The notes: generated by a model not told the origin, from the letters alone. Positions 44,049-53,018 are shown, counted from the stretch's first letter. The stretch: DNA of 64,000 nt from Comamonadaceae bacterium UBA2121 (GCA_002331385.1 DCYB01000004.1:227799-291798), one strand, 5' to 3'. A program made the numbers and translations.

Positions 44049-46883
44049 ATGTTCCATCTGCAGACTCTGGAGCTTGTTCACTGGGACTATTGCCAGCGCG
44101 TGTCGCTGCCGCTGGATGCCTCCATCATCACTATCGCCGGCCCGAATGGTTCGGGCAAGACCACGCTGCTGGACGCCATGCGCACGCTGCTTGGCCTGCG
44201 CTGCTCGGCCCCGCGCGACTTCAAGACCTACGCACGCCACGCAGGCGCGCAAACCGCGTGGCTGCGCGCCGTGGTGGACAACCGCCCGCAAGGCCGCCAG
44301 ACGTCGAGCCGCCCGTTTGCGCGCCGCCTGATCTACAGCGATCAGGTCACGCTGGTCTGCCGCATCGACCGCAATGGCGGCGACTGGCAACGGCGTTACT
44401 GCCTTGTGGAAGGGGATGCCAGCATCGAGCAGTTGCGCGACACGCCGGAAAAAGACCTCGGCTACATGGGCGTGGAAAACTGGGGGCGCGTGCTGTCGGG
44501 CGCCGGGCTGTCGCCCGCCATCGCACGCGTGCTCTCGCTGGAGCAAGGGCAGACCGACCGGCTGTGCGAGTTCAGTCCGCGCGAATTACTGCGCCTCGTG
44601 TTCGACGTGTTCGGCGATCAGGAAGTGCTCGATGCCTACGAAAAGGCACGCGGCCACCAGCAGGAGCTGGCGCGCGAGATGGCGCAGGCCGAGCACGAAC
44701 TCGACCACAGCCGCGCGCAGCTCACCGAACTTGCCAACCGTGTGAACAACTACAAGACATGGCGATTGCGTCTGGCCGAACGCGAGCGCCTCGCCACCGA
44801 AGTGGTGCCGGTGCTGAACTGGTGGAGCGAGCGCGAATCGCTGGTCAAACAATCGCGCGAACTGCGCAAACACAAGTCCCAGCACCGAGCGGCGCTCGCC
44901 CACATTGCGGCGCAAAACAAGCGCCTGCTGCATTTGCTGGAAGAAAGCGCCGCCTCGGAACACCAGGCCGAACAGTTGCGTGTGGAGCGCGATCAGGTCC
45001 GCTCGGCGCTGGACGCCGCGCAGCGCCACGAGGCACCTCTGGAGAAAATTGCGCAGCGCGAACAGGAGCTGCTGGCGTTGATGGACAAAGGCAGCAATGC
45101 CGACGAACTGCAGGCGCATCTGGCCGCGTTGCAAGGCAAGGAAAGCGCGTTGCTCGAACAGCGCTCCTCCCTGCAGCACAGCCGCAAGGCTGCGCAGGAG
45201 CGGCTGAATGCGCTGGAAGGCCAGCATTTGCCGCCCATGCCGCCCGAGGCGATGAAGTTCCGCCGCGCGCTGAATCAGGCCGGCATTGCGCACCAACTCG
45301 TCGCCGAAGTGGTCGAGGTGCTGGATGAGCGCTGGCGCCATGCCATCGAAGGCGTGCTGCGGGGCCACCGCTGGGTGGTGCTGCTCGAACATGCAAAGGA
45401 CCTGACCGAAGCGTATGAATTGGGCGAACGCGAGCGCTACCGCCACTACATCGTCGAACCCGGTCAGCCCGCACTCAAAGGCGATCCGGGCACGTTGCTC
45501 GAGCATGTGAAGTTCACTGCCCCCGTGCCGCGCTGGCTCGTGCAGCAGCTCCAGCAACTGCGCTGCGTGGCCGACCCGCGCGAGGGCAAACGCCTTGGCG
45601 GAACCTGGATCACGCCGCAGGCCTACATGCACGACGGGCGCGGTGCGCGCTCCATGTGGGTGGATGCGCACGAACACCAGTTTGGCGCCGCCGCCGTGCA
45701 GGCGCGCAGGCAGGCTGCCGAGCGCGAAGTGGCACGCATCGACGCGCAGCTCGCTCCCGTGCACGACGAGATCATGGCGCTCAAACGGCAGATCTCCGAC
45801 ACCCGCCGCGCCCTCGAAGGCCACAGCGCCGCCGAAGAACTGGCGCGGCGCAGTGACGAATTTGCCGAAGCCCGCGACGCACTGCCCGCGGCCAAACAGG
45901 CGCGCATTGCCGCCGCATCGCGCTGGCAGCAACTCGAAACCGCCACTGCGAGCGCGCACGACAAGCACCGCGCCTTTGCAGACGAACACAAGCGGCTGGA
46001 AAAGGAATTGCAGCGCGCACGCGGCGACTCCGAGCGCGCCGCGCAGGAGTGGACGTCGCGCCGCCGCCAGCAGCATGGCAACGTACAGCGCAGCCAGGCG
46101 CAGCGCGCGCAGTTTCCCGCACGCTGGATCGCGCCCGCCACGCTCCAGTCGCTCGTCGATGAGTACATCAACGAAGTGCAGGCCAAGCTGCGCCTGCACT
46201 CAGTCGAGCAGGAACTGGAACAAAGCAGTTGGGAAACCGACGACACCGTGGAAGAGCGCCACCGCCGCATGGACGTCACCGTGCGTGAGCAGGCGGCGAG
46301 CCTCGACGATCACAAGGTGAAGAACGCGCAGGCCGGAACCGCCGTGCTCAACGCGCGCGAAAGCTACATCGAGGTGCTGCGCACCACCGTGCGCCGCTAC
46401 CGCAAGAACATCCAGGAGCTGGGCGGACTCGCCGGCGTGGAGGTGGCCGCCGATCTGCCACTGCTGGAGAACGACGACACCGTGCTCGCGCAGGCGGGCC
46501 TCAAGGTCAACTTTGCCTTCGACGGCAAAGGCACCATCGGCCTGAACGACGGCGAAGCCTCGGGTGGCCAGCAGGTGATCAAGTCGCTGATCCTGCTGGT
46601 GGGCCTGCTCAAGGATGAGGAAAGCGGCTCGGGTGGCTTTGTCTTTATCGACGAGCCGTTTGCCCACCTGGACGTGCGCAACATCCAACTGGTCGGGCAC
46701 TTCCTGCGTTCCACGCGCGCGCAGTATGTGCTGACCACACCCATCACGCACAACCTGGAAGTGTTCGAGCCTGCCGAGATCACACTTGTGACCAGCAAGA
46801 AACCCAAGGGCAGTCGCTGGGCGCCGCCCATTGCCGTCGCCAAGCGGCGCGGTGAACCCGAATTGGGAGCGCTGCCCGCATGA
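44049..46883 (+). CDS. jetC: Wadjet-type JetC / MksB-like SMC ATPase (compact)
   Basis: A 944-residue SMC-like ATPase. Walker A is GPNGSGKTT at residues 31-39. Long heptad-rich coils run from about 200 to 395 and 555 to 760, flanking a hinge-like globular part (about 400-545; HQLVAEVVEVLDERW, then LGGTWITPQAYMHDG). The C-terminal head has the ABC signature EASGGQQVIKSL (about 835-846), Walker B GFVFIDEPFAHLD and the histidine segment TTPITHNLEVFEP. Such proteins extrude DNA loops; in Wadjet they select small circular DNA for cleavage. It is shorter than MukB (near 1,490 residues). It overlaps jetD by four bases. Confidence 0.85.
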   Translation: MFHLQTLELVHWDYCQRVSLPLDASIITIAGPNGSGKTTLLDAMRTLLGLRCSAPRDFKTYARHAGAQTAWLRAVVDNRPQGRQTSSRPFARRLIYSDQVTLVCRIDRNGGDWQRRYCLVEGDASIEQLRDTPEKDLGYMGVENWGRVLSGAGLSPAIARVLSLEQGQTDRLCEFSPRELLRLVFDVFGDQEVLDAYEKARGHQQELAREMAQAEHELDHSRAQLTELANRVNNYKTWRLRLAERERLATEVVPVLNWWSERESLVKQSRELRKHKSQHRAALAHIAAQNKRLLHLLEESAASEHQAEQLRVERDQVRSALDAAQRHEAPLEKIAQREQELLALMDKGSNADELQAHLAALQGKESALLEQRSSLQHSRKAAQERLNALEGQHLPPMPPEAMKFRRALNQAGIAHQLVAEVVEVLDERWRHAIEGVLRGHRWVVLLEHAKDLTEAYELGERERYRHYIVEPGQPALKGDPGTLLEHVKFTAPVPRWLVQQLQQLRCVADPREGKRLGGTWITPQAYMHDGRGARSMWVDAHEHQFGAAAVQARRQAAEREVARIDAQLAPVHDEIMALKRQISDTRRALEGHSAAEELARRSDEFAEARDALPAAKQARIAAASRWQQLETATASAHDKHRAFADEHKRLEKELQRARGDSERAAQEWTSRRRQQHGNVQRSQAQRAQFPARWIAPATLQSLVDEYINEVQAKLRLHSVEQELEQSSWETDDTVEERHRRMDVTVREQAASLDDHKVKNAQAGTAVLNARESYIEVLRTTVRRYRKNIQELGGLAGVEVAADLPLLENDDTVLAQAGLKVNFAFDGKGTIGLNDGEASGGQQVIKSLILLVGLLKDEESGSGGFVFIDEPFAHLDVRNIQLVGHFLRSTRAQYVLTTPITHNLEVFEPAEITLVTSKKPKGSRWAPPIAVAKRRGEPELGALPA

Positions 46884-48061
46884 CCGCGCTGCGTGTGGAA
46901 CAGTCCAGTCGACTGCGCCGCACGCGCAGCGCCGCATCGTTCCCATGCACCACATGGCCGGAGTTGCGCGAACGGCAGTCCGCGCTGCTCAAGGATTGGC
47001 TGCGCTCCGATGCCAGCGAGCGCCAATGGCAAACGCTGCTCGACGCCGCAGGCCCCGACCGGCTGGATCTGGCCGACGAGTTGCGCGACTTGCTGCTGCA
47101 CGCGGGCGTGCTGCAAACGAAAGAGCACTTCTCACGCGGGCAATGGCTGGTGGAGCGCGTGCGCTGGAGCGACGTACCCGCGCTGCAGCAAGCGGCCGGA
47201 TTGCGCACGGCGGCAGAGCGCGAGAACAGCCGCAGTGCCATCACCGCGCAATTGCAGATGTTGGCGCAGGACACGCCCTGGCTGGAGTCGGCGGCACGCC
47301 ACTGCCTCGATGCGCGGGTGGGTGACAACGTGCGCACTGCGCGGCTCGAACTGCTGCACGCCTTGCATGGTTGGCACCAGCAGCAACGCTTCGGTCTGTG
47401 GCGCGACTTTGCCCTGCATGCGCGCGGCACGACCAAGTCGATCACCCTCACTGAATGGAAATGGCTGGAAGCGCATGTGCCGCTGGAGTCGCTCGGCATT
47501 GCGCGCTTCGCTCCGATGCTCTGGCTGGCCGGTGACCTCACGCTGCACACATCGCACGGCGACATCAGCGTCGCCGCCGCAGGCATGTGCGGCTTGCCGA
47601 TGCGTTTGTTCACCCAGAGTGATCTGCATGCGCAGAACGCACCAGCGCACTACTGGCTGATTGAAAACCGCGCGAGCTTTGAGCGGCAGGCCGCGCATGC
47701 GCCCGAGCGCGCCTGCCTGATCTGGCTGCCAGGCCGCCCTTCCACCAGTTGGTGCGAGGCCGTGCAAGCGCTGCTGGCGATCGCGCCCGCACCTGCACGC
47801 ATCAGTTGCGACCCCGACCCGGCGGGCGTGGAAATCGCGCTCACCGCAGGCGCGCTCTGGCAGCAGGCCGGACAGACGTGGACCGCCTTTCGCATGCAGC
47901 GCGAAGATTGGGACCGCGCCCCGGCCATCGCGCTGACGGCGGATGATCTGCAATGGCTGGACCGCCTGCAGGCGCGCGACGACCTGCCGCGCGAACTGCA
48001 GCGGCTTTGCGCCGATCTGCGCGACACGGGCCGCAAGGCAGAGCAGGAAGCCTGGCTCTGA
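46880..48061 (+). CDS. jetD: Wadjet-type JetD / MksG nuclease subunit (DUF3322 plus TOPRIM-like DUF2220)
   Basis: A 393-residue protein. The N-terminal about 190 residues fit the DUF3322-type helical/winged region (WPELRERQSALLKDWL, LTEWKWLEAHVPLESL). The C-terminal half is a TOPRIM-like fold: the first catalytic Glu in YWLIENRASFE (about residue 260), the DxD-type motif SCDPDPAGVEIAL (about 308-320), and a final acidic patch KAEQEAWL at the very end. These residues coordinate the metals used by JetD to cut plasmid DNA. All expected acidic positions are present, so it should be active. It is the last gene of the cluster, three bases from a convergent gene. Confidence 0.82.
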   Translation: MTALRVEQSSRLRRTRSAASFPCTTWPELRERQSALLKDWLRSDASERQWQTLLDAAGPDRLDLADELRDLLLHAGVLQTKEHFSRGQWLVERVRWSDVPALQQAAGLRTAAERENSRSAITAQLQMLAQDTPWLESAARHCLDARVGDNVRTARLELLHALHGWHQQQRFGLWRDFALHARGTTKSITLTEWKWLEAHVPLESLGIARFAPMLWLAGDLTLHTSHGDISVAAAGMCGLPMRLFTQSDLHAQNAPAHYWLIENRASFERQAAHAPERACLIWLPGRPSTSWCEAVQALLAIAPAPARISCDPDPAGVEIALTAGALWQQAGQTWTAFRMQREDWDRAPAIALTADDLQWLDRLQARDDLPRELQRLCADLRDTGRKAEQEAWL

Positions 48062-48064
48062 CGC

Positions 48065-48508
48065 TCAGGCGGGCAGCACCACGCCTTGCGCTCCAGCACG
48101 CACCGCTGTGCCCCCGTGGGCCGCAGCATGTTGCAGCGCTTCGTCGTAGCGAGAGAACCAGTGGTTGGGATAACCGGCATGCGTCGCCAGCACATCGAGT
48201 TGCGCCAGTGCTTCGGTGCCCATCGAGGCGAGCGCGCGGCGGTAATCCTCCCAGTGCGCGTGCCCGGCTTCCTGCGCCAGCATATGCAGCACGTGCTTGC
48301 GCTGGACGATGTGACGATGGCGGCGCAATTCGGGCAAGCTCACCGAACGGATGGTTTGCGTTTGCAACAGGCGGCGCAGAACCGGCAACGACAGCGCGAG
48401 CGATTCGCTGTGGGCCTGCCGTTGCAGGCGTTTGGCGGCGCGCAGCAAAGCGTCGAGCGCGTGGCGCTCCGGTGTAATGGTGGTCGATTCAGTGTGATCG
48501 GTATGCAT
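48065..48508 (-). CDS. Hypothetical helical protein, convergent with jetD
   Basis: A 147-residue protein I do not recognise. It is predicted mostly helical: HALDALLRAAKRLQRQAHSE, then LPVLRRLLQ and LPELRRHRHIVQRKHVLHML, with a repeated A-G-x-x-x-W pattern (EAGHAHWEDYRRAL, HAGYPNHWFSRYDEALQ) resembling small helical repeats found in some regulatory or glyoxalase-associated N-terminal regions. It is His-rich. The stop is three bases from the jetD stop and the gene points toward it. It could be an accessory of the defence cluster or an unrelated resident; nothing in the sequence decides. Confidence 0.6.
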   Translation of the reverse strand: MHTDHTESTTITPERHALDALLRAAKRLQRQAHSESLALSLPVLRRLLQTQTIRSVSLPELRRHRHIVQRKHVLHMLAQEAGHAHWEDYRRALASMGTEALAQLDVLATHAGYPNHWFSRYDEALQHAAAHGGTAVRAGAQGVVLPA

Positions 48509-48738
48509 ACCAACTCCTTGTTTTCACTGGCCGTTCTCGCTGCGGGCCGGGAGGGTATGCAAGCCAACGCGGTGGTTGGTGCTTGCGACAACAAATCAAA
48601 AGGTGCGTGCGCTTTCGCGAGGTGGGCGTCCTTTGCAGCCCAGAGCCGCTGATTTTATCAAACCTTCGCTCAACGCGCTGGTGCCTGTTGGCACTGCGCG
48701 TTGGCGATGTGGATAGGAAAGTCGATGACGCGCCCGGC

Positions 48739-50226
48739 TCAGGCCGTCACAGGTGCAGGCATGCTGGCGATGACCTGCGCCACGGCAGAGGTGAGCTTTT
48801 TCGCGTAGGGCACATGCAGGAACTCGTTCGGGCCGTGCGCGTTGCTCTTGGGGCCGAGCACGCCGCACACCATCATCTGCGCGGTCGGAAATCCCTTGCT
48901 CAACATGTTCATGAGCGGAATCGTGCCGCCCTGCCCGATGTAGCCACACGGTGCGCCGTAATGGGCCTGGCTGGCTGCATTCAGCGCATTTTCAAACCAC
49001 GGATCGATGCCCGGTGCATTCCATCCGCTGGCCGCACCTTCGGGCTGAAAGGTGACCTTGGCCTGATAGGGCGCGTTGTCTTCCAGCAGCGCCTTGAGCT
49101 CTTGCAGGCTCGCGGCCGCGTCCACCAGCGGCGGCAGGCGCAGGCTGAGCTTGAAGGCGCTGTAAGGGCGCAGCACGTTGCCCGCATCCTTCATCGCCGG
49201 AAAGCCTTCTGCACCCGTCACGCTCAGTGTGGGTTCCCACGTGCGCTTGAGCAGCGCCTGCAGCGGGTCCGTCGTGGTGGGCAACGCGAATGTGGTGGCG
49301 CCGCCGCAGTCGTAGTGCGCCCACGGAAAGCGCTTGTAGAGCTCATCGCCCAGAATGTCCGCCGTGGCGCGCGCCTGTTGCATGCGATCGGCGGGCACTT
49401 CGCAATGGAAGCTCTGCGGCAGCAGACGGCCCGTTGGGCTGTCCTCCAGCCGATCCAGCACCATGCGCATGATGCGGAACGACGATGGCACGAGCCCCGA
49501 CGAGTCGCCCGAGTGCACGCCCTCCGTCAGGATTTCCACCTTCAACGTGCCACTGGCCATGCCGCGCAGGCTGGTGGTGAGCCAGAGCTGGTCATAGTTG
49601 CCCGCGCCAGAGTCCAGACAGATCACCAGCCCCACATCGCCCAGCCGCGTCTTGAGCAGATCCACGTAGGGCAGCAAATCACCGGAGCCGCTTTCCTCGC
49701 AGGTTTCGATCAGCCCGACAATGCGCGGATGCGGGACGTTCTGGCGCTTGAGTTCCTGCACGGCGGCGATACTGGCATAAACCGCATAGCCATCGTCCGC
49801 GCCACCACGACCGTACAGCTTGCCGTCCTCGTACTTCGGCGTCCACGGTCCCAGATCGCTGCGCCAGCCGTCGAACTCGGGCTGCTTGTCCAGGTGTCCG
49901 TACATCAGCACCGTTTTCGCCGATGCCGCATTGGCACCCGGCTGCGTGCCCTCGACTTCAAAGAACAACACCGGCGTGCGGCCCGGCAGGCGCACGACTT
50001 CCAGCTTCAACCCTTGCACCTTCTGCGCGCTCACCCAGTCCGCCGCATTGCGCACCACGGTGTCGATGAAACCGAGCTGCTGCCAATCCGGCGCGAAACC
50101 CGGCGACTTGGCGGGGATGGCGATGTAGTCGGTGAGCTGACGCACGATGTCGTCATCCCATTGGCGGCTGATGTGCGCAAGCGCGTCGGCTGGCTGCAGC
50201 AGATCGGTGGGTGTGCGAGCGTTCAT
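48739..50226 (-). CDS. M20 family metallopeptidase (dipeptidase/carboxypeptidase type)
   Basis: A 495-residue peptidase. Metal and catalytic residues are visible in VLMYGHLDKQP, GRGGADDGYAVYA and IETCEESGSGDL, plus CLDSGAGNYDQL and the late SNAHGPNEFLHVPYAKKL. A lid/dimerisation domain sits in the middle (ILTEGVHSGDSSGLVPSSFR). It is of the CNDP/M20 large-dipeptidase type and cytoplasmic. The ATG at 50226 is favoured by an AAGGAG seven bases upstream; the longer frame to 50316 adds unrelated residues. Confidence 0.93.
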   Translation of the reverse strand: MNARTPTDLLQPADALAHISRQWDDDIVRQLTDYIAIPAKSPGFAPDWQQLGFIDTVVRNAADWVSAQKVQGLKLEVVRLPGRTPVLFFEVEGTQPGANAASAKTVLMYGHLDKQPEFDGWRSDLGPWTPKYEDGKLYGRGGADDGYAVYASIAAVQELKRQNVPHPRIVGLIETCEESGSGDLLPYVDLLKTRLGDVGLVICLDSGAGNYDQLWLTTSLRGMASGTLKVEILTEGVHSGDSSGLVPSSFRIMRMVLDRLEDSPTGRLLPQSFHCEVPADRMQQARATADILGDELYKRFPWAHYDCGGATTFALPTTTDPLQALLKRTWEPTLSVTGAEGFPAMKDAGNVLRPYSAFKLSLRLPPLVDAAASLQELKALLEDNAPYQAKVTFQPEGAASGWNAPGIDPWFENALNAASQAHYGAPCGYIGQGGTIPLMNMLSKGFPTAQMMVCGVLGPKSNAHGPNEFLHVPYAKKLTSAVAQVIASMPAPVTA

Positions 50227-50390
50227 GGCGGGACTCCTTGGTGTCTGAGTGGCCTGACACTTCAGGCCATCGCCCATTTTCTCGCACCCGCGCACCGCGT
50301 GCCAAACCACGCACACAAGAGCATGTCGTCAGTGCTTGTTTGCGCTGGAAAACACCGCGCAACGGCGCACTCGCGAATCGAACGGACGCG

Positions 50391-50978
50391 CTACCCGCGT
50401 TCCAGACAAAACACCGCCGTGCTGGCAAATACGTTGGGCAGCGTGCGCACGACGACGCCGTTCTCGTCCAACCCGAAGGCGTCCGCCACGTTCAGTCGGT
50501 TCTTGCGCGCCAGCACTTCGAAATCCTTGAACGTGCCGACACGGATGTTGGGCGTGTCATACCACTGATACGGCAGCTTGCGCGTGACCGGCATGCGCCC
50601 GCGCAGGATGGACAAGCGGTTGGGCCAGTGCGCGAAGTTGGGAAACGCGACGATGCCGCTCTTGCCCACGCGCGCGGTCTCGCGCAACATGACCTCGGCA
50701 TTGCGCAAGTGCTGCAAGGTGTTGATCTGCAGGACCACATCAAAACTGTCGTCTTCAAAGATCGCCAGCCCTTCGTCCAGATTGAGCTGCACCACGTTCA
50801 CGCCGCGTCGCACGCAGGCCAGCACGTTGGCGTCGTCAATCTCCACGCCATAGCCGGTACAGCCATGTTCGCGTTGCAGGTAAGCCAGCAGCGATCCATC
50901 GCCACAGCCCAGGTCGAGCACGCGTGCGCCCTGCGGCACGATTTGCGCAATGGCCTTCATGGTGGTCTTTTCGGTCAT
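50391..50978 (-). CDS. metW: Methionine biosynthesis protein MetW
   Basis: A 195-residue class I methyltransferase-fold protein. The SAM-site region reads VLDLGCGDGSLLAYLQ, followed by the MetW marks LDEGLAIFEDDSFDVV and ILRGRMPVTRKLPYQWYDTP. MetW partners MetX in homoserine acylation in many proteobacteria, and the gene overlaps the metX stop by four bases (ATGA). Its own methyl-transfer activity is unproven. Confidence 0.95.
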   Translation of the reverse strand: MTEKTTMKAIAQIVPQGARVLDLGCGDGSLLAYLQREHGCTGYGVEIDDANVLACVRRGVNVVQLNLDEGLAIFEDDSFDVVLQINTLQHLRNAEVMLRETARVGKSGIVAFPNFAHWPNRLSILRGRMPVTRKLPYQWYDTPNIRVGTFKDFEVLARKNRLNVADAFGLDENGVVVRTLPNVFASTAVFCLERG

Positions 50979-52105
50979 GCTGCGAACTCCTTGGCGACGC
51001 CCTCGAAATAGGCATCCATCACACCGACATAGCGCGGATCGGTCAACAAAAAGGCATCGTGTCCGTGCGGCGCATCGATCTCCGCATAGCTCACGTCGCG
51101 GCGGTTGTCGAGCAGGCTCTTGACGATCTCGCGGCTGCGCTGCGGTGAAAAGCGCCAGTCGGTGGTGAAACTCACCAGCAAGAACCTCGCACGCGCTTTG
51201 GCCAACGCCAGCGAGAGGTTGCCGCCAGTGCTCTTGGCCGGATCGAAATAGTCCAGCGCGCGCGTGATCAGCAGATAGGTGTTGGCGTCAAAGTACTCGC
51301 TGAACTTGTCGCCCTGATAACGCAGATAGCTTTCGATCTGGAACTCGATGTCCTGCGTGCTGTACTTGAGGTCAATGCCCTCGCGCAACTGGCGTCCGAA
51401 CTTCTCGTTCATCACGTCGTCGCTCAGGTAGGTGATGTGGCCGATCATGCGCGCAATGCGCAGCCCGCGCTTGGGCACCACGTTGTGGGCGTAAAAGTCA
51501 CCGCCGTGGAAATCCGGATCAGTCACGATCGCGCGGCGCGCCACCTCGTTGAAGGCGATGTTCTCGGCATTCAGGTTAGGTGCGCTCGCCACCACGACCG
51601 CATGGCGCATGCGGTCCGGATATTGCAGCGTCCACGACAGCGCCTGCATGCCGCCCAGACTGCCGCCCAGCACCACGGCCAACTGCTCGATGCCCAGGCG
51701 ATCCAGCAACAGCGCCTGCGCGTTGACCCAGTCTTCCACCGTGACCACCGGGAACTGCGAGCCATAGGCCGTGCCGGTGTCGGGGTTCGTGTGCATCGGC
51801 CCGGTCGAGCCGAAGCACGATCCCAGGTTGTTCACACCAATCACGAAGAACTTGTTCGTATCCACCGCCTTGCCGGGGCCGATCATGTTGTCCCACCAGC
51901 CTTCGCTCTTGGGTTGATCGGCATACACGCCCGCCACGTGGTGCGAGGCGTTCAGCGCATGGCAGACCAGCACGGCGTTGGAGCGCTCAGCATTGAGCGT
52001 GCCGTAGGTTTCGTAGGCCAGCGTGTAGTCGCGGATCGAGGCGCCACTCTGCAAGGGCAGCGCCTCGGGGAAATGCATGAATTGAGGTGTGGCGATGAAG
52101 GACAT
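50975..52105 (-). CDS. metX: Homoserine O-acyltransferase (MetX)
   Basis: A 376-residue alpha/beta-hydrolase acyltransferase. The oxyanion region is AVLVCHALNASHH, the nucleophile Ser is in VVLGGSLGGMQAL (about residue 150), and the terminal His is in DAPHGHDAFLL. It makes O-succinyl- or O-acetyl-L-homoserine, the committed step to methionine. The ATG at 52105 comes immediately after the T-run of a terminator hairpin and has no ribosome binding site. An alternative ATG at 52120 lies inside that hairpin. The leader contains a SAM-II riboswitch, so expression should fall when SAM is plentiful. Confidence 0.96.
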   Translation of the reverse strand: MSFIATPQFMHFPEALPLQSGASIRDYTLAYETYGTLNAERSNAVLVCHALNASHHVAGVYADQPKSEGWWDNMIGPGKAVDTNKFFVIGVNNLGSCFGSTGPMHTNPDTGTAYGSQFPVVTVEDWVNAQALLLDRLGIEQLAVVLGGSLGGMQALSWTLQYPDRMRHAVVVASAPNLNAENIAFNEVARRAIVTDPDFHGGDFYAHNVVPKRGLRIARMIGHITYLSDDVMNEKFGRQLREGIDLKYSTQDIEFQIESYLRYQGDKFSEYFDANTYLLITRALDYFDPAKSTGGNLSLALAKARARFLLVSFTTDWRFSPQRSREIVKSLLDNRRDVSYAEIDAPHGHDAFLLTDPRYVGVMDAYFEGVAKEFAA

Positions 52106-52140
52106 GAAAAAACCCGGCATCGCTAAAAACGAGGCCGGGT
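52106..52140 (-). terminator. Intrinsic terminator between the SAM-II aptamer and metX
   Basis: On the minus strand ACCCGGC and GCCGGGT form a 7-base stem across 15 bases, followed by TTTTTC that runs straight into the metX ATG. The right arm could also pair with ACCCG at the 3' end of the aptamer (52160-52164), giving a plausible switch between the two structures. It is thus both a terminator and a cap over the site where a ribosome would bind. Confidence 0.8.
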
Positions 52141-52159
52141 CGATATGTGATTCGTCGGA

Positions 52160-52213
52160 CGGGTCTTTAGCTGGATTTATAAAGCGCCCGCAAGCTGAAG
52201 CAAATCGGCGCGT
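52160..52213 (-). promoter_or_regulatory. SAM-II (SAM-alpha) riboswitch upstream of metX
   Basis: The transcript matches the SAM-II aptamer: stem GCGCC (52207-52211) with GGCGC (52184-52188), loop segment GATTT (52202-52206) pairing with AAATC (52174-52178) in the pseudoknot, the conserved CAGCTTGC stretch, and the 3' CCAGCTAAAG. The same order and the AGCTAAA end occur in the crystallised metX SAM-II aptamer. It controls methionine synthesis genes here, which fits its known ligand. Confidence 0.85.
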
Positions 52214-52224
52214 GAGCGGCTATT

Positions 52225-52806
52225 TTATGCCAAAAGCTGCTGCACCGGTCCATACAGCGCGATCAGCCCCAGCACGAGGAAGATCACGGCCGAGATCATG
52301 TGCACGGTACGGATCGGCACCTTCTTGACGATCTTGTCGCCAAGCCATACCACCGGCGCATTGGCCAGCATCATGCCCAGCGTCGTGCCCAACACCACCC
52401 AGACATAAGCGCCCGCGTACTTGGCGGCCAGCATGACAGTGGCAATCTGCGTCTTGTCACCCATCTCCGCCAGGAAGAATGCCACGACGGTAGCGCCAAA
52501 CACGCCCCACTGGGAGTGACCGCCGACTTCATCCTCATCCAGCTTATCGGGAATCAACATCCACGCGGCCATGGCGATGAACGACACGCCCAGAATCCAC
52601 TGCAGCGCATTCTCGCCCAGATAGGTCGTGATCCACGCGCCCACGGCACCCGCGAGCGCGTGGTTGACGACGGTGGCAACAAAAATGCCGAGCACGATCG
52701 GCCATGGCTTGCGAAAGCGCGCGGCCAGAACCAGTGAGAGCAGTTGGGTTTTGTCCCCCATCTCGGCGAGTGCGACGACGGAGGTGGAGATCAGAAAGGC
52801 TTCCAT
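52225..52806 (-). CDS. TMEM165/GDT1 (UPF0016) family membrane transporter, probable Mn2+ exporter
   Basis: A 193-residue membrane protein with six hydrophobic segments and the family's duplicated motif, EMGDKTQLLS near the N-terminus and EMGDKTQIATVML in the middle. The acidic residues of these motifs bind divalent cations. The ATG at 52806 gives the standard start MEAFLISTS; the frame is open upstream only into the leader. The leader is a yybP-ykoY Mn2+ riboswitch, which strongly suggests manganese export induced by high Mn2+. Confidence 0.93.
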   Translation of the reverse strand: MEAFLISTSVVALAEMGDKTQLLSLVLAARFRKPWPIVLGIFVATVVNHALAGAVGAWITTYLGENALQWILGVSFIAMAAWMLIPDKLDEDEVGGHSQWGVFGATVVAFFLAEMGDKTQIATVMLAAKYAGAYVWVVLGTTLGMMLANAPVVWLGDKIVKKVPIRTVHMISAVIFLVLGLIALYGPVQQLLA

Positions 52807-52831
52807 GACGAGGGGGTATCTGGCCGGAGAC

Positions 52832-53018
52832 ACCTGGCTACAAGACATTGACCACGCACCGGCTCCGGCCCACATAGATGTTGGATCGGTACGCGGTCAA
52901 TGGTCTCGTCCAGCTCGTGCATCACACCAGCCTCATGCACCATGGGCACTGGCCCAAGTTTGTTGATGCATGCCTTTTCGCGGGGATGCGAAAACGGACT
53001 ACTCCCCAAAGACCCGCC
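52832..53018 (-). promoter_or_regulatory. yybP-ykoY Mn2+ riboswitch
   Basis: The leader transcript begins with the hallmark GGGGAGTAG (52999-53007) after a CTTT, continues with GCATGCATCAACA, and has the second conserved branch GAGACCATTGACCGC and a closing GGTCAATGTCTTGTAGCC. Two internal branches carry the conserved motifs that together bind Mn2+. It ends about 26 bases before the GDT1-family start codon. The long, well-kept sequence in front of an exporter gene is the typical betaproteobacterial setting. Confidence 0.85.
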
